Shown: positions 44,775-58,177 of the stretch, in pieces
How the letters are laid out: each line of letters begins with the position of its first letter
Position numbering within the stretch: position 1 is the first letter of the stretch
Source: Phalacrocorax aristotelis
Lineage: Eukaryota > Chordata > Aves > Suliformes > Phalacrocoracidae
Direction: 5' to 3'
NCBI RefSeq assembly: GCF_949628215.1
Contig: NW_027441308.1
Coordinates: 1-64,000, forward strand
Length of the DNA stretch: 64,000 bases
Translations under genes and position numbers: made by a program
Notes under the pieces: model-generated
Databases searched by the model: none
The model's input: only the letters and a program-made list of their open reading frames with translations
What the model was told of the DNA's origin: nothing

Positions 44775-46530
44775 CGCGCTTGTCCTGGTTTGGCAGGGAA
44801 CGGACCGTCCGTCGCCTGGCTCCTGGGGCGACGGGCTGCTGGGCAGAGGGGGAGGCCACCAAAGGTGAGGAGCAAGGCACAGGACAGTAGGAAGAGAGAA
44901 GAGAAGAGCGGCATCCGGCTGGACGGGGGCGGGGGGGACGTGCGTGCATGTAGTGAGAAGGCACGAGGCAGGGAACAGGATGGCCAGAGAAGGACAGGGA
45001 GCCTGACGGAGCTGGAGATAAAAGCAGCAGAGAGAGGGGAAGAGAGGCAGCAGAAAGAGGGAAGAGCAGGACACAGACCAACAAAGAAGGAAGAGGAGCA
45101 GGCTGGAGACGCACAAAGAACCTGGGGCAGGCAGCACGACAGCGAGGGAGGAAAGAAGAATAGGGGCAGGAAGCTGGACCGAGCGCGATGGAGAAAGACA
45201 AGATAAGCGACAAGAACAGGGCAGAAAGGGAAGAATGAAGCCACGGGGACAGGGAGCCGAGACAGCCAACGACGGAGGGAAGGGGCCGGGGAGGGAACAC
45301 CACAAAACAAACCACGGGGCTACGTGGTACAGAGCACGAGAAGGCAGAGAATTAAGAATTAGGGACAGGGAGCCAGAAAAACAACAACAAAACAACACCC
45401 AAAACAAAGGGAGATGGGGAGCAAAAGGAATCGCAATGCGTACAGAAAGAAGAGAGAAACAATTCTAAAAGAGGGTCACGGGGAAGCCAGAGACAGCAAG
45501 ATGGAGAAAGGACAAAAGCTACAGGCTACAGGGCAGAGAGGGAAGAATTAATGGATAGACACAGAGAGCTGGGCAGAAAGAGGTGGAGAAAGGCTGACGA
45601 TCACACGGCCAACAGGGAAGAGAGAAGAGAGGGAGGAATTTTAAAAACAGGGGCAAGAAGCCAGAGAGAGGGAGAGGGAGGCAACACTAAAATGGGGACA
45701 AGCCACAGGGCGGCGAGGAGGGAACCGATGAATAAGAACAGGAGACCAAAGAGAACACAACGTAGAATGGAAAAAAGGAACAGCGGCCCAACAGGGAAGG
45801 AGGAATTAAAGATCAGGCACCGGGAGGCAGACAGAGGCAAATGAAGAAACAAGTGGGGGAAAAAAAAAAAAACAAAAACCACAACAACAGCAATGGGCTA
45901 CAAAGACAGACAGAGAGGGAAGAAATAAAACATAGCAGCAAGGAGCTGGACAGAGAGAGATGAGGACAAACAAATAGCACGGGTCTACGTGACAGAGAAC
46001 GTGGAATTAGAACACGGAGAGAGGGAGCTGGACAGAGAGAGAGGCTGAGAGAAAAATCTAGACGGGCTACAGCGGGCAGAGGCAGGAATTAAAACCTAGG
46101 GACAGGGAGCTGGACAGAGAGAGACGGAGGTCACAGGGAACAGCGGCAGGTGCAGGAAGAACAGGAATTCATGAATAGGGAAAGGGAGCTGGACAGAGAA
46201 GAACTCAGAAAGGCAAGAACAGTAGCAGGGTACAGAGCAGAGCAGACGAATTAAAAAGCGCGGCGGGAGCGTTGAGGCAGACAGAGAGAGATTAAGAAAA
46301 AAGTCACGGGCTACGTGGCAAAGCAGGAGGAATTCAGAAACGGGGATGGCAACCAAGGGAGAGTGAGCTGGTGAAGGATCACGGGCATTCAAAGTGAGGG
46401 ACGGGGAGCTGGGAAAAGCGAGGCAGAGAAAAACAGAATCACAGAGAGAATCAAACAAAGCCAAAAAAGAAGAAACTGAACAACAGGAACAGGTGTAACC
46501 AAAGCGATGAAATCAACCAACCAGAGACGG
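44775..46530 (+). repeat. Purine-rich ~80-bp repeats (haplotype A), units 9-10
   Basis: Haplotype A markers, with GAGGCTGAGAG near 46041 as in units 2 and 11. Confidence 0.88.
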
Positions 46531-47021
46531 TGTTCCATTACGGGAACATGGAGCGTACGAATCAGTGTATCTGTCGATCTGCATTTTAGTCACTAGGCGA
46601 TCGTTAACGTCAACAGAACAACAGACAACGTGCTTCTGTCAGAAAAGGATGACAAAACGCGGTTTCGTGGAGCGGACTGAGAAAACTAGCCAAGGCCGCC
46701 AAGATTAAGAGCCAAGAAGGCAAAAGGCAATTCTGGCAGGGGGAGATCGCGACCACCGACTCACGGACCACCACCGAGCCTGCGCAGTAATTTACATACA
46801 GAACGAGCAAGTTTGTACCGATCAGTAGACAGGACAATAATGAATGTGTATGAATACCTAAAATTTTGATCTACAAATTGTACGGGAAAGGTGTGTGAGG
46901 TACGCACGCCAGGAGGAGCGATCCCCCGTGCGTCTGGCGCCGTGAATAAACAACGCCTGCTCTTTAATACTAAATTGGCGTTGAGGAGTTGTTTCCGATT
47001 TTACCGCGTTTTTCGGTAACG
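46531..47021 (+). mobile_element. LTR-like segment B, unit 10
   Basis: Carries TATCTGTCG; AATAAA intact. Confidence 0.55.
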
Positions 47022-47962
47022 CAGGGAGTCAGACCAAGAGGGCCAGAGAAAGACAAAATACCTACAGGCTACAGGACAGAGCAGGAGGAATAAAAAAATA
47101 AAAATGGAGCCAGAGCCAGAGCCAGGCAGAGAGAGGCGGAGAAAGAAAAAGTAGCCACAGGCTACAGGACAGAGAGAGGGAGGACTGAAAAGACGGGGAG
47201 GCAGGGAGCCACTCAGAGCGAGATGGAGAAAGAAGGTGCGGGGAGCGCAAAAAAAAAAAAAAAAATTTTTTGCAGCAGGTAAGGAAAGAGAGGGGGCCAG
47301 GGGAGAGACAGGGAGGGCCCAGGATGCACAAGAGAGGCAACGGGGCCCCAGTGGCCCAGGACGCACCGCGACTCTCGCTCTCAGCGCTGCTGGCACAATT
47401 TAGCCGTTCAGATGCTTCTTTCCCCTCCTCTCCTCCCTGCCTCTTCTGCAGCTCCAGACTCTAGGCCGACCTCCACCTAAAGAGGATACGTGGGTGTCTT
47501 ACCGCTCTTACGAGATGAGGCTTCCTAGGCACGTAGCCTAGCTCGCTCGTGCCCTACACGCCCGTACCCAACTCCGGGTTACGTGTACAGACCCTGCGGT
47601 GCACGTTGGTGGCCTGTCCCGCTGCGGACTGTGAAGGGGGATCCTTCCTCCCTCACCTGCAGGGACAGGCTCTCTCTTGCCTGCAGCAGGAAGGCAGCTG
47701 GCAGCCAGAGCGCCTTCAGTTTCTTCTGCTTTACCTTTCGTTGGCGTCTCCAGCTTCAGCCGAGGCAGCTCCTGTCCACAGCCGGGAAGGGCTCTGTGTG
47801 TCCCTTTTCGCCCCGGCGCCGTGAGGATGGCAAGGCCGGGCAGAGAGAAGCCACGCAAGCCTGAGACGGCCGCAGTCGACGGCGTCCCCGGGGGAAGGAC
47901 AGACAACCACGTCCTCAGCACGGTCTCTGGGAGAGGGAAAGAAGGAACAGCGACCGTCATTA

Positions 47963-49365
47963 CCGTCGATCGACCCTGACCAAAGCCTCCCCTTGCGCAG
48001 GGGCTTCCGGACACAGCGCCCCTTCCCCGCGCTACTGCTACGGGCCCCTGCGCCGAGGGGGAATCCAGTGCGCTTGAGGGCCGGCTCGCTGCCTTCACGA
48101 CAGGGCCTGGGGGCGGCCAAGGGCTACGCAGCACGCTTCAGGGGAGGTGCCGGGGCTGGGGGCAGGCGCACGGGGCAAGGGGGGGCCAGGGGAGGCTGAG
48201 CGGGAGCTCCGGCGAGCCGGGGAGGCGGCCATCATCTGCGCCCTGGGCAGGGGGAAAAGGTCCTCCTCCTTCCCCTCTTCCCTTCTGTCAGCTCCCGGGG
48301 AACTCACCGCTTCTCGGGGAGCGGCCGCACCTGGAAGCCCCCAGAAATCAACACGAATCCAACCCCAAAAATACACCGCGCCTACCGTACGCGGCACGGC
48401 CGCCCGGCACCCGAGCGCCGGAAGACCGCGCCTCCTGCCACGCCCCGGCGAACCACGTGACAGGGCCGGCAGCCACTGCGCCAGGACTACACCTCCCGGC
48501 ATGCTCTGCGCCACAACGCGGCCGCCCCGCAGCCGCGCGCCGCAAGGACTACACCTCCCGGCATGCTCTGCGCCACAACACGGCCGCCCCGCAGCCGCGC
48601 CCCACAAGGACTACACCTCCCGGCATGCTCTGCGCCACAACACGGCCGCCCCGCAGCCGCGCCCCACAAGGACTACACCTCCCGGCATGCTCTGCGCCAC
48701 AACACGGCCGCACGGCCAGTCGCCAGGCGCAACACCACAGCTCCCGGCACGCCGCCAGCCCGCCCTCCCCGCTCTCGGACCCTGCGGGCCACCGTCCCTC
48801 CCGCCGATGCACCCGCAAGCCCCACCGAGCCCTCAGCACAGCCTCGCTCTCCCCACCGCCCGCTCCGACCCGGCGCTGCCCCGCCGCAGCCCTCCTCGGG
48901 GCTTGACCCGGGACGCAGCGCTCCACCACCCAGCCCCCGCTCACCTCCTCCCTCGCTACAGTCGCAGCCCGCTGACGCTCGGCCACAGCTCCACTCCGCT
49001 CCGCCCTCGGCTCACACTGGCCCCCCGGAGCCGGGCACCACCCCTTTTCCAGGGAGGAGCCGGCACCGTCAGCCCCACCGCCCGCACCTGGGGCTCCTCC
49101 ATCCAGACCCCGCCCACAGCTGAGGCGCAGCAGCAACGGGGGCCCCCCCTCTCACCCCCACAGTGCACCACCTCCTCCCCTGGGCTCCATCACAGCCCCT
49201 TGCCCCACGCAAAGGCAGCGCAAACGCAGCCCTGAGGGCAAAGGAGAGGGCAGGTGTTTGTGCAGGCGCGCACGTAACAAGTCCCAGGAGCCATTCGTGG
49301 ATCAGGGTCCCCAACGCTCCCCTCCTGCCCCAAGGCCACCTCGGCCGCCGTTGCCGCAGCCGCAC
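47963..49365. promoter_or_regulatory. CpG-rich promoter block, unit 10
   Basis: ETS-type site from 48418, E-box from 48454; four conserved ZNF143-type cores follow. Confidence 0.7.
48484..48758 (+). promoter_or_regulatory. ZNF143-type minisatellite, unit 10 (4+1 copies)
   Basis: Conserved copies start at 48486, 48548, 48610 and 48672; the diverged copy starts at 48734. Confidence 0.8.
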
Positions 49366-49942
49366 GGAGCTGGTGTTGGCTGGGATAGTGCTCATTTTCT
49401 CCACAGTAGCTAGGAAGGGATACGTTTTGGATTTATGCTCAAAACACCGTTAATAATGTAGAGATGTTTTGGTTCTTGCTGAGCACTGCTTCCACAGTCA
49501 GGGCCTCTTCTGGTTCTCTCAGTGCCCCACCAGCAAGTAGGCTGGGAGAGGACACAGCTGGGAAAGCTTTCCCAGCTAACTGACCAAAGGGATATTCCAT
49601 ACCATTTGACATCATGCTCAGCACACGCAGCTGGGGGAAGAAGGGGGAGTCCTTGGGGGGGGGGGGGGGGCTACGGCACTTGTCTCCCTAAGTAACCGTT
49701 ACACATGACAGAGCCCTGCTTTCCCAGGGGTGGCTCAACACCTGCCCGCCGAAAAGGAGGAGTGAATTAATTCCTTGCTTTGCTTCCACGCACAGCTTTT
49801 GCTTTACCTATTAAACAGTCTTGATCTCAACCCATGATTTTTCTCACTCTTACCCTTCCAGCTCTCTCCCCCAGCCCACTGAGGGTGGAGCGAGCAAGCA
49901 GCTCCCTGGTGCAGAGTTGCCAGCTGGGGCTAAGCCACGGCA
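49366..49942 (+). mobile_element. Solo LTR A, unit 10
   Basis: Poly-G run of 16 at 49655-49670, the shortest together with unit 3. Confidence 0.72.
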
Positions 49943-51698
49943 CGCGCTTGCCCTGGTTTGGCACGGAACGGACCGTCCGTCGCCTGGCTCCTGGGGCGAC
50001 GGGCTGCTGGGCAGAGGGGGAGGCCACCAAAGGTGAGGAGCAAGGCACAGGACAGTAGGAAGAGAGAAGAGAAGAGCGGCATCCGGCTGGACGGGGGCGG
50101 GGGGGACGTGCGTGCATGTAGTGAGAAGGCACGAGGCAGGGAACAGGATGGCCAGAGAAGGACAGGGAGCCTGACGGAGCTGGAGATAAAAGCAGCAGAG
50201 AGAGGGGAAGAGAGGCAGCAGAAAGAGGGAAGAGCAGGACACAGACCAACAAAGAAGGAAGAGGAGCAGGCTGGAGACGCACAAAGAACCTGGGGCAGGC
50301 AGCACGACAGCGAGGGAGGAAAGAAGAATAGGGGCAGGAAGCTGGACCGAGCGCGATGGAGAAAGACAAGATAAGCGACAAGAACAGGGCAGAAAGGGAA
50401 GAATGAAGCCACGGGGACAGGGAGCCGAGACAGCCAACGACGGAGGGAAGGGGCCGGGGAGGGAACACCACAAAACAAACCACGGGGCTACGTGGTACAG
50501 AGCACGAGAAGGCAGAGAATTAAGAATTAGGGACAGGGAGCCAGAAAAACAACAACAAAACAACACCCAAAACAAAGGGAGATGGGGAGCAAAAGGAATC
50601 GCAATGCGTACAGAAAGAAGAGAGAAACAATTCTAAAAGAGGGTCACGGGGAAGCCAGAGACAGCAAGATGGAGAAAGGACAAAAGCTACAGGCTACAGG
50701 GCAGAGAGGGAAGAATTAATGGATAGACACAGAGAGCTGGGCAGAAAGAGGTGGAGAAAGGCTGACGATCACACGGCCAACAGGGAAGAGAGAAGAGAGG
50801 GAGGAATTTTAAAAACAGGGGCAAGAAGCCAGAGAGAGGGAGAGGGAGGCAACACTAAAATGGGGACAAGCCACAGGGCGGCGAGGAGGGAACCGATGAA
50901 TAAGAACAGGAGACCAAAGAGAACACAACGTAGAATGGAAAAAAGGAACAGCGGCCCAACAGGGAAGGAGGAATTAAAGATCAGGCACCGGGAGGCAGAC
51001 AGAGGCAAATGAAGAAACAAGTGGGGGAAAAAAAAAAAAACAAAAACCACAACAACAGCAATGGGCTACAAAGACAGACAGAGAGGGAAGAAATAAAACA
51101 TAGCAGCAAGGAGCTGGACAGAGAGAGATGAGGACAAACAAATAGCACGGGTCTACGTGACAGAGAACGTGGAATTAGAACACGGAGAGAGGGAGCTGGA
51201 CAGAGAGAGAGGCTGAGAGAAAAATCTAGACGGGCTACAGCGGGCAGAGGCAGGAATTAAAACCTAGGGACAGGGAGCTGGACAGAGAGAGACGGAGGTC
51301 ACAGGGAACAGCGGCAGGTGCAGGAAGAACAGGAATTCATGAATAGGGAAAGGGAGCTGGACAGAGAAGAACTCAGAAAGGCAAGAACAGTAGCAGGGTA
51401 CAGAGCAGAGCAGACGAATTAAAAAGCGCGGCGGGAGCGTTGAGGCAGACAGAGAGAGATTAAGAAAAAAGTCACGGGCTACGTGGCAAAGCAGGAGGAA
51501 TTCAGAAACGGGGATGGCAACCAAGGGAGAGTGAGCTGGTGAAGGATCACGGGCATTCAAAGTGAGGGACGGGGAGCTGGGAAAAGCGAGGCAGAGAAAA
51601 ACAGAATCACAGAGAGAATCAAACAAAGCCAAAAAAGAAGAAACTGAACAACAGGAACAGGTGTAACCAAAGCGATGAAATCAACCAACCAGAGACGG
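49943..51698 (+). repeat. Purine-rich ~80-bp repeats (haplotype A), units 10-11
   Basis: Haplotype A markers, with TTTGGCACGG near 49961 and GAGGCTGAGAG near 51209. Confidence 0.88.
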
Positions 51699-52189
51699 TG
51701 TTCCATTACGGGAACATGGAGCGTACGAATCAGTGTATCTGTCGATCTGCATTTTAGTCACTAGGCGATCGTTAACGTCAACAGAACAACAGACAACGTG
51801 CTTCTGTCAGAAAAGGATGACAAAACGCGGTTTCGTGGAGCGGACTGAGAAAACTAGCCAAGGCCGCCAAGATTAAGAGCCAAGAAGGCAAAAGGCAATT
51901 CTGGCAGGGGGAGATCGCGACCACCGACTCACGGACCACCACCGAGCCTGCGCAGTAATTTACATACAGAACGAGCAAGTTTGTACCGATCAGTAGACAG
52001 GACAATAATGAATGTGTATGAATACCTAAAATTTTGATCTACAAATTGTACGGGAAAGGTGTGTGAGGTACGCACGCCAGGAGGAGCGATCCCCCGTGCG
52101 TCTGGCGCCGTGAATAAACAACGCCTGCTCTTTAATACTAAATTGGCGTTGAGGAGTTGTTTCCGATTTTACCGCGTTTTTCGGTAACG
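51699..52189 (+). mobile_element. LTR-like segment B, unit 11
   Basis: Carries TATCTGTCG; no difference from the unit 12 copy was noticed. Confidence 0.55.
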
Positions 52190-53130
52190 CAGGGAGTCAG
52201 ACCAAGAGGGCCAGAGAAAGACAAAATACCTACAGGCTACAGGACAGAGCAGGAGGAATAAAAAAATAAAAATGGAGCCAGAGCCAGAGCCAGGCAGAGA
52301 GAGGCGGAGAAAGAAAAAGTAGCCACAGGCTACAGGACAGAGAGAGGGAGGACTGAAAAGACGGGGAGGCAGGGAGCCACTCAGAGCGAGATGGAGAAAG
52401 AAGGTGCGGGGAGCGCAAAAAAAAAAAAAAAAATTTTTTGCAGCAGGTAAGGAAAGAGAGGGGGCCAGGGGAGAGACAGGGAGGGCCCAGGATGCACAAG
52501 AGAGGCAACGGGGCCCCAGTGGCCCAGGACGCACCGCGACTCTCGCTCTCAGCGCTGCTGGCACAATTTAGCCGTTCAGATGCTTCTTTCCCCTCCTCTC
52601 CTCCCTGCCTCTTCTGCAGCTCCAGACTCTAGGCCGACCTCCACCTAAAGAGGATACGTGGGTGTCTTACCGCTCTTACGAGATGAGGCTTCCTAGGCAC
52701 GTAGCCTAGCTCGCTCGTGCCCTACACGCCCGTACCCAACTCCGGGTTACGTGTACAGACCCTGCGGTGCACGTTGGTGGCCTGTCCCGCTGCGGACTGT
52801 GAAGGGGGATCCTTCCTCCCTCACCTGCAGGGACAGGCTCTCTCTTGCCTGCAGCAGGAAGGCAGCTGGCAGCCAGAGCGCCTTCAGTTTCTTCTGCTTT
52901 ACCTTTCGTTGGCGTCTCCAGCTTCAGCCGAGGCAGCTCCTGTCCACAGCCGGGAAGGGCTCTGTGTGTCCCTTTTCGCCCCGGCGCCGTGAGGATGGCA
53001 AGGCCGGGCAGAGAGAAGCCACGCAAGCCTGAGACGGCCGCAGTCGACGGCGTCCCCGGGGGAAGGACAGACAACCACGTCCTCAGCACGGTCTCTGGGA
53101 GAGGGAAAGAAGGAACAGCGACCGTCATTA

Positions 53131-54410
53131 CCGTCGATCGACCCTGACCAAAGCCTCCCCTTGCGCAGGGGCTTCCGGACACAGCGCCCCTTCCCCGCGC
53201 TACTGCTACGGGCCCCTGCGCCGAGGGGGAATCCAGTGCGCTTGAGGGCCGGCTCGCTGCCTTCACGACAGGGCCTGGGGGCGGCCAAGGGCTACGCAGC
53301 ACGCTTCAGGGGAGGTGCCGGGGCTGGGGGCAGGCGCACGGGGCAAGGGGGGGCCAGGGGAGGCTGAGCGGGAGCTCCGGCGAGCCGGGGAGGCGGCCAT
53401 CATCTGCGCCCTGGGCAGGGGGAAAAGGTCCTCCTCCTTCCCCTCTTCCCTTCTGTCAGCTCCCGGGGAACTCACCGCTTCTCGGGGAGCGGCCGCACCT
53501 GGAAGCCCCCAGAAATCAACACGAATCCAACCCCAAAAATACACCGCGCCTACCGTACGCGGCACGGCCGCCCGGCACCCGAGCGCCGGAAGACCGCGCC
53601 TCCCGCCACGCCCCGGCGAACCACGTGACAGGGCCGGCAGCCACTGCGCCAGGACTACACCTCCCGGCATGCTCTGCGCCACAACACGGCCGCCCCGCAG
53701 CCGCGCCCCACAAGGACTACACCTCCCGGCATGCTCTGCGCCACAACACGGCCGCACGGCCAGTCGCCAGGCGCAACACCACAGCTCCCGGCACGCCGCC
53801 AGCCCGCCCTCCCCGCTCTCGGACCCTGCGGGCCACCGTCCCTCCCGCCGATGCACCCGCAAGCCCCACCGAGCCCTCAGCACAGCCTCGCTCTCCCCAC
53901 CGCCCGCTCCGACCCGGCGCTGCCCCGCCGCAGCCCTCCTCGGGGCTTGACCCGGGACGCAGCGCTCCACCACCCAGCCCCCGCTCACCTCCTCCCTCGC
54001 TACAGTCGCAGCCCGCTGACGCTCGGCCACAGCTCCACTCCGCTCCGCCCTCGGCTCACACTGGCCCCCCGGAGCCGGGCACCACCCCTTTTCCAGGGAG
54101 GAGCCGGCACCGTCAGCCCCACCGCCCGCACCTGGGGCTCCTCCATCCAGACCCCGCCCACAGCTGAGGCGCAGCAGCAACGGGGGCCCCCTCCTCTCAC
54201 CCCCACAGTGCACCACCTCCTCCCCTGGGCTCCATCACAGCCCCTTGCCCCACGCAAAGGCAGCGCAAACGCAGCCCTGAGGGCAAAGGAGAGGGCAGGT
54301 GTTTGTGCAGGCGCGCACGTAACAAGTCCCAGGAGCCATTCGTGGATCAGGGTCCCCAGCGCTCCCCTCCTGCCCCAAGGCCACCTCGGCCGCCGTTGCC
54401 GCAGCCGCAC
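53131..54410. promoter_or_regulatory. CpG-rich promoter block, unit 11
   Basis: ETS-type site from 53586, E-box from 53622. CCCCAGCGCTCC variant near 54355 shared with units 2 and 12. Confidence 0.7.
53652..53802 (+). promoter_or_regulatory. ZNF143-type minisatellite, unit 11 (2+1 copies)
   Basis: Conserved copies start at 53654 and 53716; the diverged copy starts at 53778. Linker as in unit 9. Confidence 0.8.
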
Positions 54411-54990
54411 GGAGCTGGTGTTGGCTGGGATAGTGCTCATTTTCTCCACAGTAGCTAGGAAGGGATACGTTTTGGATTTATGCTCAAAACACCGTTAATA
54501 ATGTAGAGATGTTTTGGTTCTTGCTGAGCACTGCTTCCACAGTCAGGGCCTCTTCTGGTTCTCTCAGTGCCCCACCAGCAAGTAGGCTGGGAGAGGGCAC
54601 AGCTGGGAAAGCTTTCCCAGCTAACTGACCAAAGGGATATTCCATACCATTTGACATCATGCTCAGCACACGCAGCTGGGGGAAGAAGGGGGAGTCCTTG
54701 GGGGGGGGGGGGGGGGGGCTACGGCACTTGTCTCCCTAAGTAACCGTTACACATGACAGAGCCCTGCTTTCCCAGGGGTGGCTCAACACCTGCCCGCCGA
54801 AAAGGAGGAGTGAATTAATTCCTTGCTTTGCTTCCACGCACAGCTTTTGCTTTACCTATTAAACAGTCTTGATCTCAACCCATGATTTTTCTCACTCTTA
54901 CCCTTCCAGCTCTCTCCCCCAGCCCACTGAGGGTGGAGCGAGCAAGCAGCTCCCTGGTGCAGAGTTGCCAGCTGGGGCTAAGCCACGGCA
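54411..54990 (+). mobile_element. Solo LTR A, unit 11
   Basis: Poly-G run of 19 at 54700-54718. Carries the GAGAGGGCACAGC variant. Confidence 0.72.
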
Positions 54991-56745
54991 CGCGCTTGTC
55001 CTGGTTTGGCACGGAACGGACCGTCCGTCGCCTGGCTCCTGGGGCGACGGGCTGCTGGGCAGAGGGGGAGGCCACCAAAGGTGAGGAGCAAGGCACAGGA
55101 CAGTAGGAAGAGAGAAGAGAAGAGCGGCATCCGGCTGGACGGGGCGGGGGGGACGTGCGTGCATGTAGTGAGAAGGCACGAGGCAGGGAACAGGACGGCC
55201 AGAGAAGGACAGGGAGCCTGACGGAGCTGGAGATAAAAGCAGCAGAGAGAGGGGAAGAGAGGCAGCAGAAAGAGGGAAGAGCAGGACACAGACCAACAAA
55301 GAAGGAAGAGGAGCAGGCTGGAGACGCACAAAGAACCTGGGGCAGGCAGCACGACAGCGAGGGAGGAAAGAAGAATAGGGGCAGGAAGCTGGACCGAGCG
55401 CGATGGAGAAAGACAAGATAAGCGACAAGAACAGGGCAGAAAGGGAAGAATGAAGCCACGGGGACAGGGAGCCGAGACAGCCAACGACGGAGGGAAGGGG
55501 CCGGGGAGGGAACACCACAAAACAAACCACGGGGCTACGTGGTACAGAGCACGAGAAGGCAGAGAATTAAGAATTAGGGACAGGGAGCCAGAAAAACAAC
55601 AACAAAACAACACCCAAAACAAAGGGAGATGGGGAGCAAAAGGAATCGCAATGCGTACAGAAAGGAGAGAGAAACAATTCTAAAAGAGGGTCACGGGGAA
55701 GCCAGAGACAGCAAGATGGAGAAAGGACAAAAGCTACAGGCTACAGGGCAGAGAGGGAAGAATTAATGGATAGACACAGAGAGCTGGGCAGAAAGAGGTG
55801 GAGAAAGGCTGAAGATCACAAGGCCGACAGGGAAGAGAGAAGAGAGGGAGGAATTTTAAAAACAGGGGCAAGAAGCCAGAGAGAGGGAGAGGGAGGCAAC
55901 ACTAAAATGGGGACAAGCCACAGGGCGGCGAGGAGGGAACCGATGAATAAGAACAGGAGACCAAAGAGAACACAACGTAGAATGGAAAAAAGGAACAGCG
56001 GCCCAACAGGGAAGGAGGAATTAAAGATCAGGCACCGGGAGGCAGACAGAGGCAAATGAAGAAACAAGTGGGGGAAAAAAAAAAAAACAAAAACCACAAC
56101 AACAGCAATGGGCTACAAAGACAGACAGAGAGGGAAGAAATAAAACATAGCAGCAAGGAGCTGGACAGAGAGAGATGAGGACAAACAAATAGCACGGGTC
56201 TACGTGACAGAGAACGTGGAATTAGAACACGGAGAGAGGGAGCTGGACAGAGAGAGAGGCCGAGAGAAAAATCTAGACGGGCTACAGCGGGCAGAGGCAG
56301 GAATTAAAACCTAGGGACAGGGAGCTGGACAGAGAGAGACGGAGGTCACAGGGAACAGCGGCAGGTGCAGGAAGAACAGGAATTCATGAATAGGGAAAGG
56401 GAGCTGGACAGAGAAGAACTCAGAAAGGCAAGAACAGTAGCAGGGTACAGAGCAGAGCAGACGAATTAAAAAGCGCGGCGGGAGCGTTGAGGCAGACAGA
56501 GAGAGATTAAGAAAAAAGTCACGGGCTACGTGGCAAAGCAGGAGGAATTCAGAAACGGGGATGGCAACCAAGGGAGAGTGAGCTGGTGAAGGATCACGGG
56601 CATTCAAAGTGAGGGACGGGGAGCTGGGAAAAGCGAGGCAGAGAAAAACAGAATCACAGAGAGAATCAAACAAAGCCAAAAAAGAAGAAACTGAACAACA
56701 GGAACAGGTGTAACCAAAGCGATGAAATCAACCAACCAGAGACGG
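54991..56745 (+). repeat. Purine-rich ~80-bp repeats (haplotype B), units 11-12
   Basis: Haplotype B markers, but with TTTGGCACGG (near 55006), otherwise found with haplotype A in units 1 and 10; this is another mosaic junction. Confidence 0.88.
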
Positions 56746-57236
56746 TGTTCCATTACGGGAACATGGAGCGTACGAATCAGTGTATCTGTCGATCTGCATT
56801 TTAGTCACTAGGCGATCGTTAACGTCAACAGAACAACAGACAACGTGCTTCTGTCAGAAAAGGATGACAAAACGCGGTTTCGTGGAGCGGACTGAGAAAA
56901 CTAGCCAAGGCCGCCAAGATTAAGAGCCAAGAAGGCAAAAGGCAATTCTGGCAGGGGGAGATCGCGACCACCGACTCACGGACCACCACCGAGCCTGCGC
57001 AGTAATTTACATACAGAACGAGCAAGTTTGTACCGATCAGTAGACAGGACAATAATGAATGTGTATGAATACCTAAAATTTTGATCTACAAATTGTACGG
57101 GAAAGGTGTGTGAGGTACGCACGCCAGGAGGAGCGATCCCCCGTGCGTCTGGCGCCGTGAATAAACAACGCCTGCTCTTTAATACTAAATTGGCGTTGAG
57201 GAGTTGTTTCCGATTTTACCGCGTTTTTCGGTAACG
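56746..57236 (+). mobile_element. LTR-like segment B, unit 12
   Basis: Carries TATCTGTCG; AATAAA intact. Confidence 0.55.
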
Positions 57237-58177
57237 CAGGGAGTCAGACCAAGAGGGCCAGAGAAAGACAAAATACCTACAGGCTACAGGACAGAGCAGG
57301 AGGAATAAAAAAATAAAAATGGAGCCAGAGCCAGAGCCAGGCAGAGAGAGGCGGAGAAAGAAAAAGTAGCCACAGGCTACAGGACAGAGAGAGGGAGGAC
57401 TGAAAAGACGGGGAGGCAGGGAGCCACTCAGAGCGAGATGGAGAAAGAAGGTGCGGGGAGCGCAAAAAAAAAAAAAAAAATTTTTTGCAGCAGGTAAGGA
57501 AAGAGAGGGGGCCAGGGGAGAGACAGGGAGGGCCCAGGATGCACAAGAGAGGCAACGGGGCCCCAGTGGCCCAGGACGCACCGCGACTCTCGCTCTCAGC
57601 GCTGCTGGCACAATTTAGCCGTTCAGATGCTTCTTTCCCCTCCTCTCCTCCCTGCCTCTTCTGCAGCTCCAGACTCTAGGCCGACCTCCACCTAAAGAGG
57701 ATACGTGGGTGTCTTACCGCTCTTACGAGATGAGGCTTCCTAGGCACGTAGCCTAGCTCGCTCGTGCCCTACACGCCCGTACCCAACTCCGGGTTACGTG
57801 TACAGACCCTGCGGTGCACGTTGGTGGCCTGTCCCGCTGCGGACTGTGAAGGGGGATCCTTCCTCCCTCACCTGCAGGGACAGGCTCTCTCTTGCCTGCA
57901 GCAGGAAGGCAGCTGGCAGCCAGAGCGCCTTCAGTTTCTTCTGCTTTACCTTTCGTTGGCGTCTCCAGCTTCAGCCGAGGCAGCTCCTGTCCACAGCCGG
58001 GAAGGGCTCTGTGTGTCCCTTTTCGCCCCGGCGCCGTGAGGATGGCAAGGCCGGGCAGAGAGAAGCCACGCAAGCCTGAGACGGCCGCAGTCGACGGCGT
58101 CCCCGGGGGAAGGACAGACAACCACGTCCTCAGCACGGTCTCTGGGAGAGGGAAAGAAGGAACAGCGACCGTCATTA

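Larger units (their letters stand above)
40873..45917 (+). repeat. Macrosatellite unit 9 (5045 bp, 2 ZNF143-type copies)
   Basis: The shortest unit in the window. It combines the two-copy minisatellite class with a haplotype A spacer, whereas the two-copy units 8, 11 and 12 have haplotype B. This shows that the two markers reassort within the array. The poly-G run is 17 long. Confidence 0.97.
45918..51085 (+). repeat. Macrosatellite unit 10 (5168 bp, 4 ZNF143-type copies)
   Basis: Long-class unit, closest to unit 1 in minisatellite copy number and in the haplotype A spacer. Like units 1, 11 and 12 it has TTTGGCACGG instead of TTTGGCAGGG just after LTR A (near 49961). The poly-G run is 16 long. 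Confidence 0.97.
51086..56132 (+). repeat. Macrosatellite unit 11 (5047 bp, 2 ZNF143-type copies)
   Basis: Short-class unit with a haplotype B spacer. It is nearly identical to the adjacent unit 12 through the promoter block, LTR A and spacer, which suggests a very recent duplication. The poly-G run is 19 long. Confidence 0.97.
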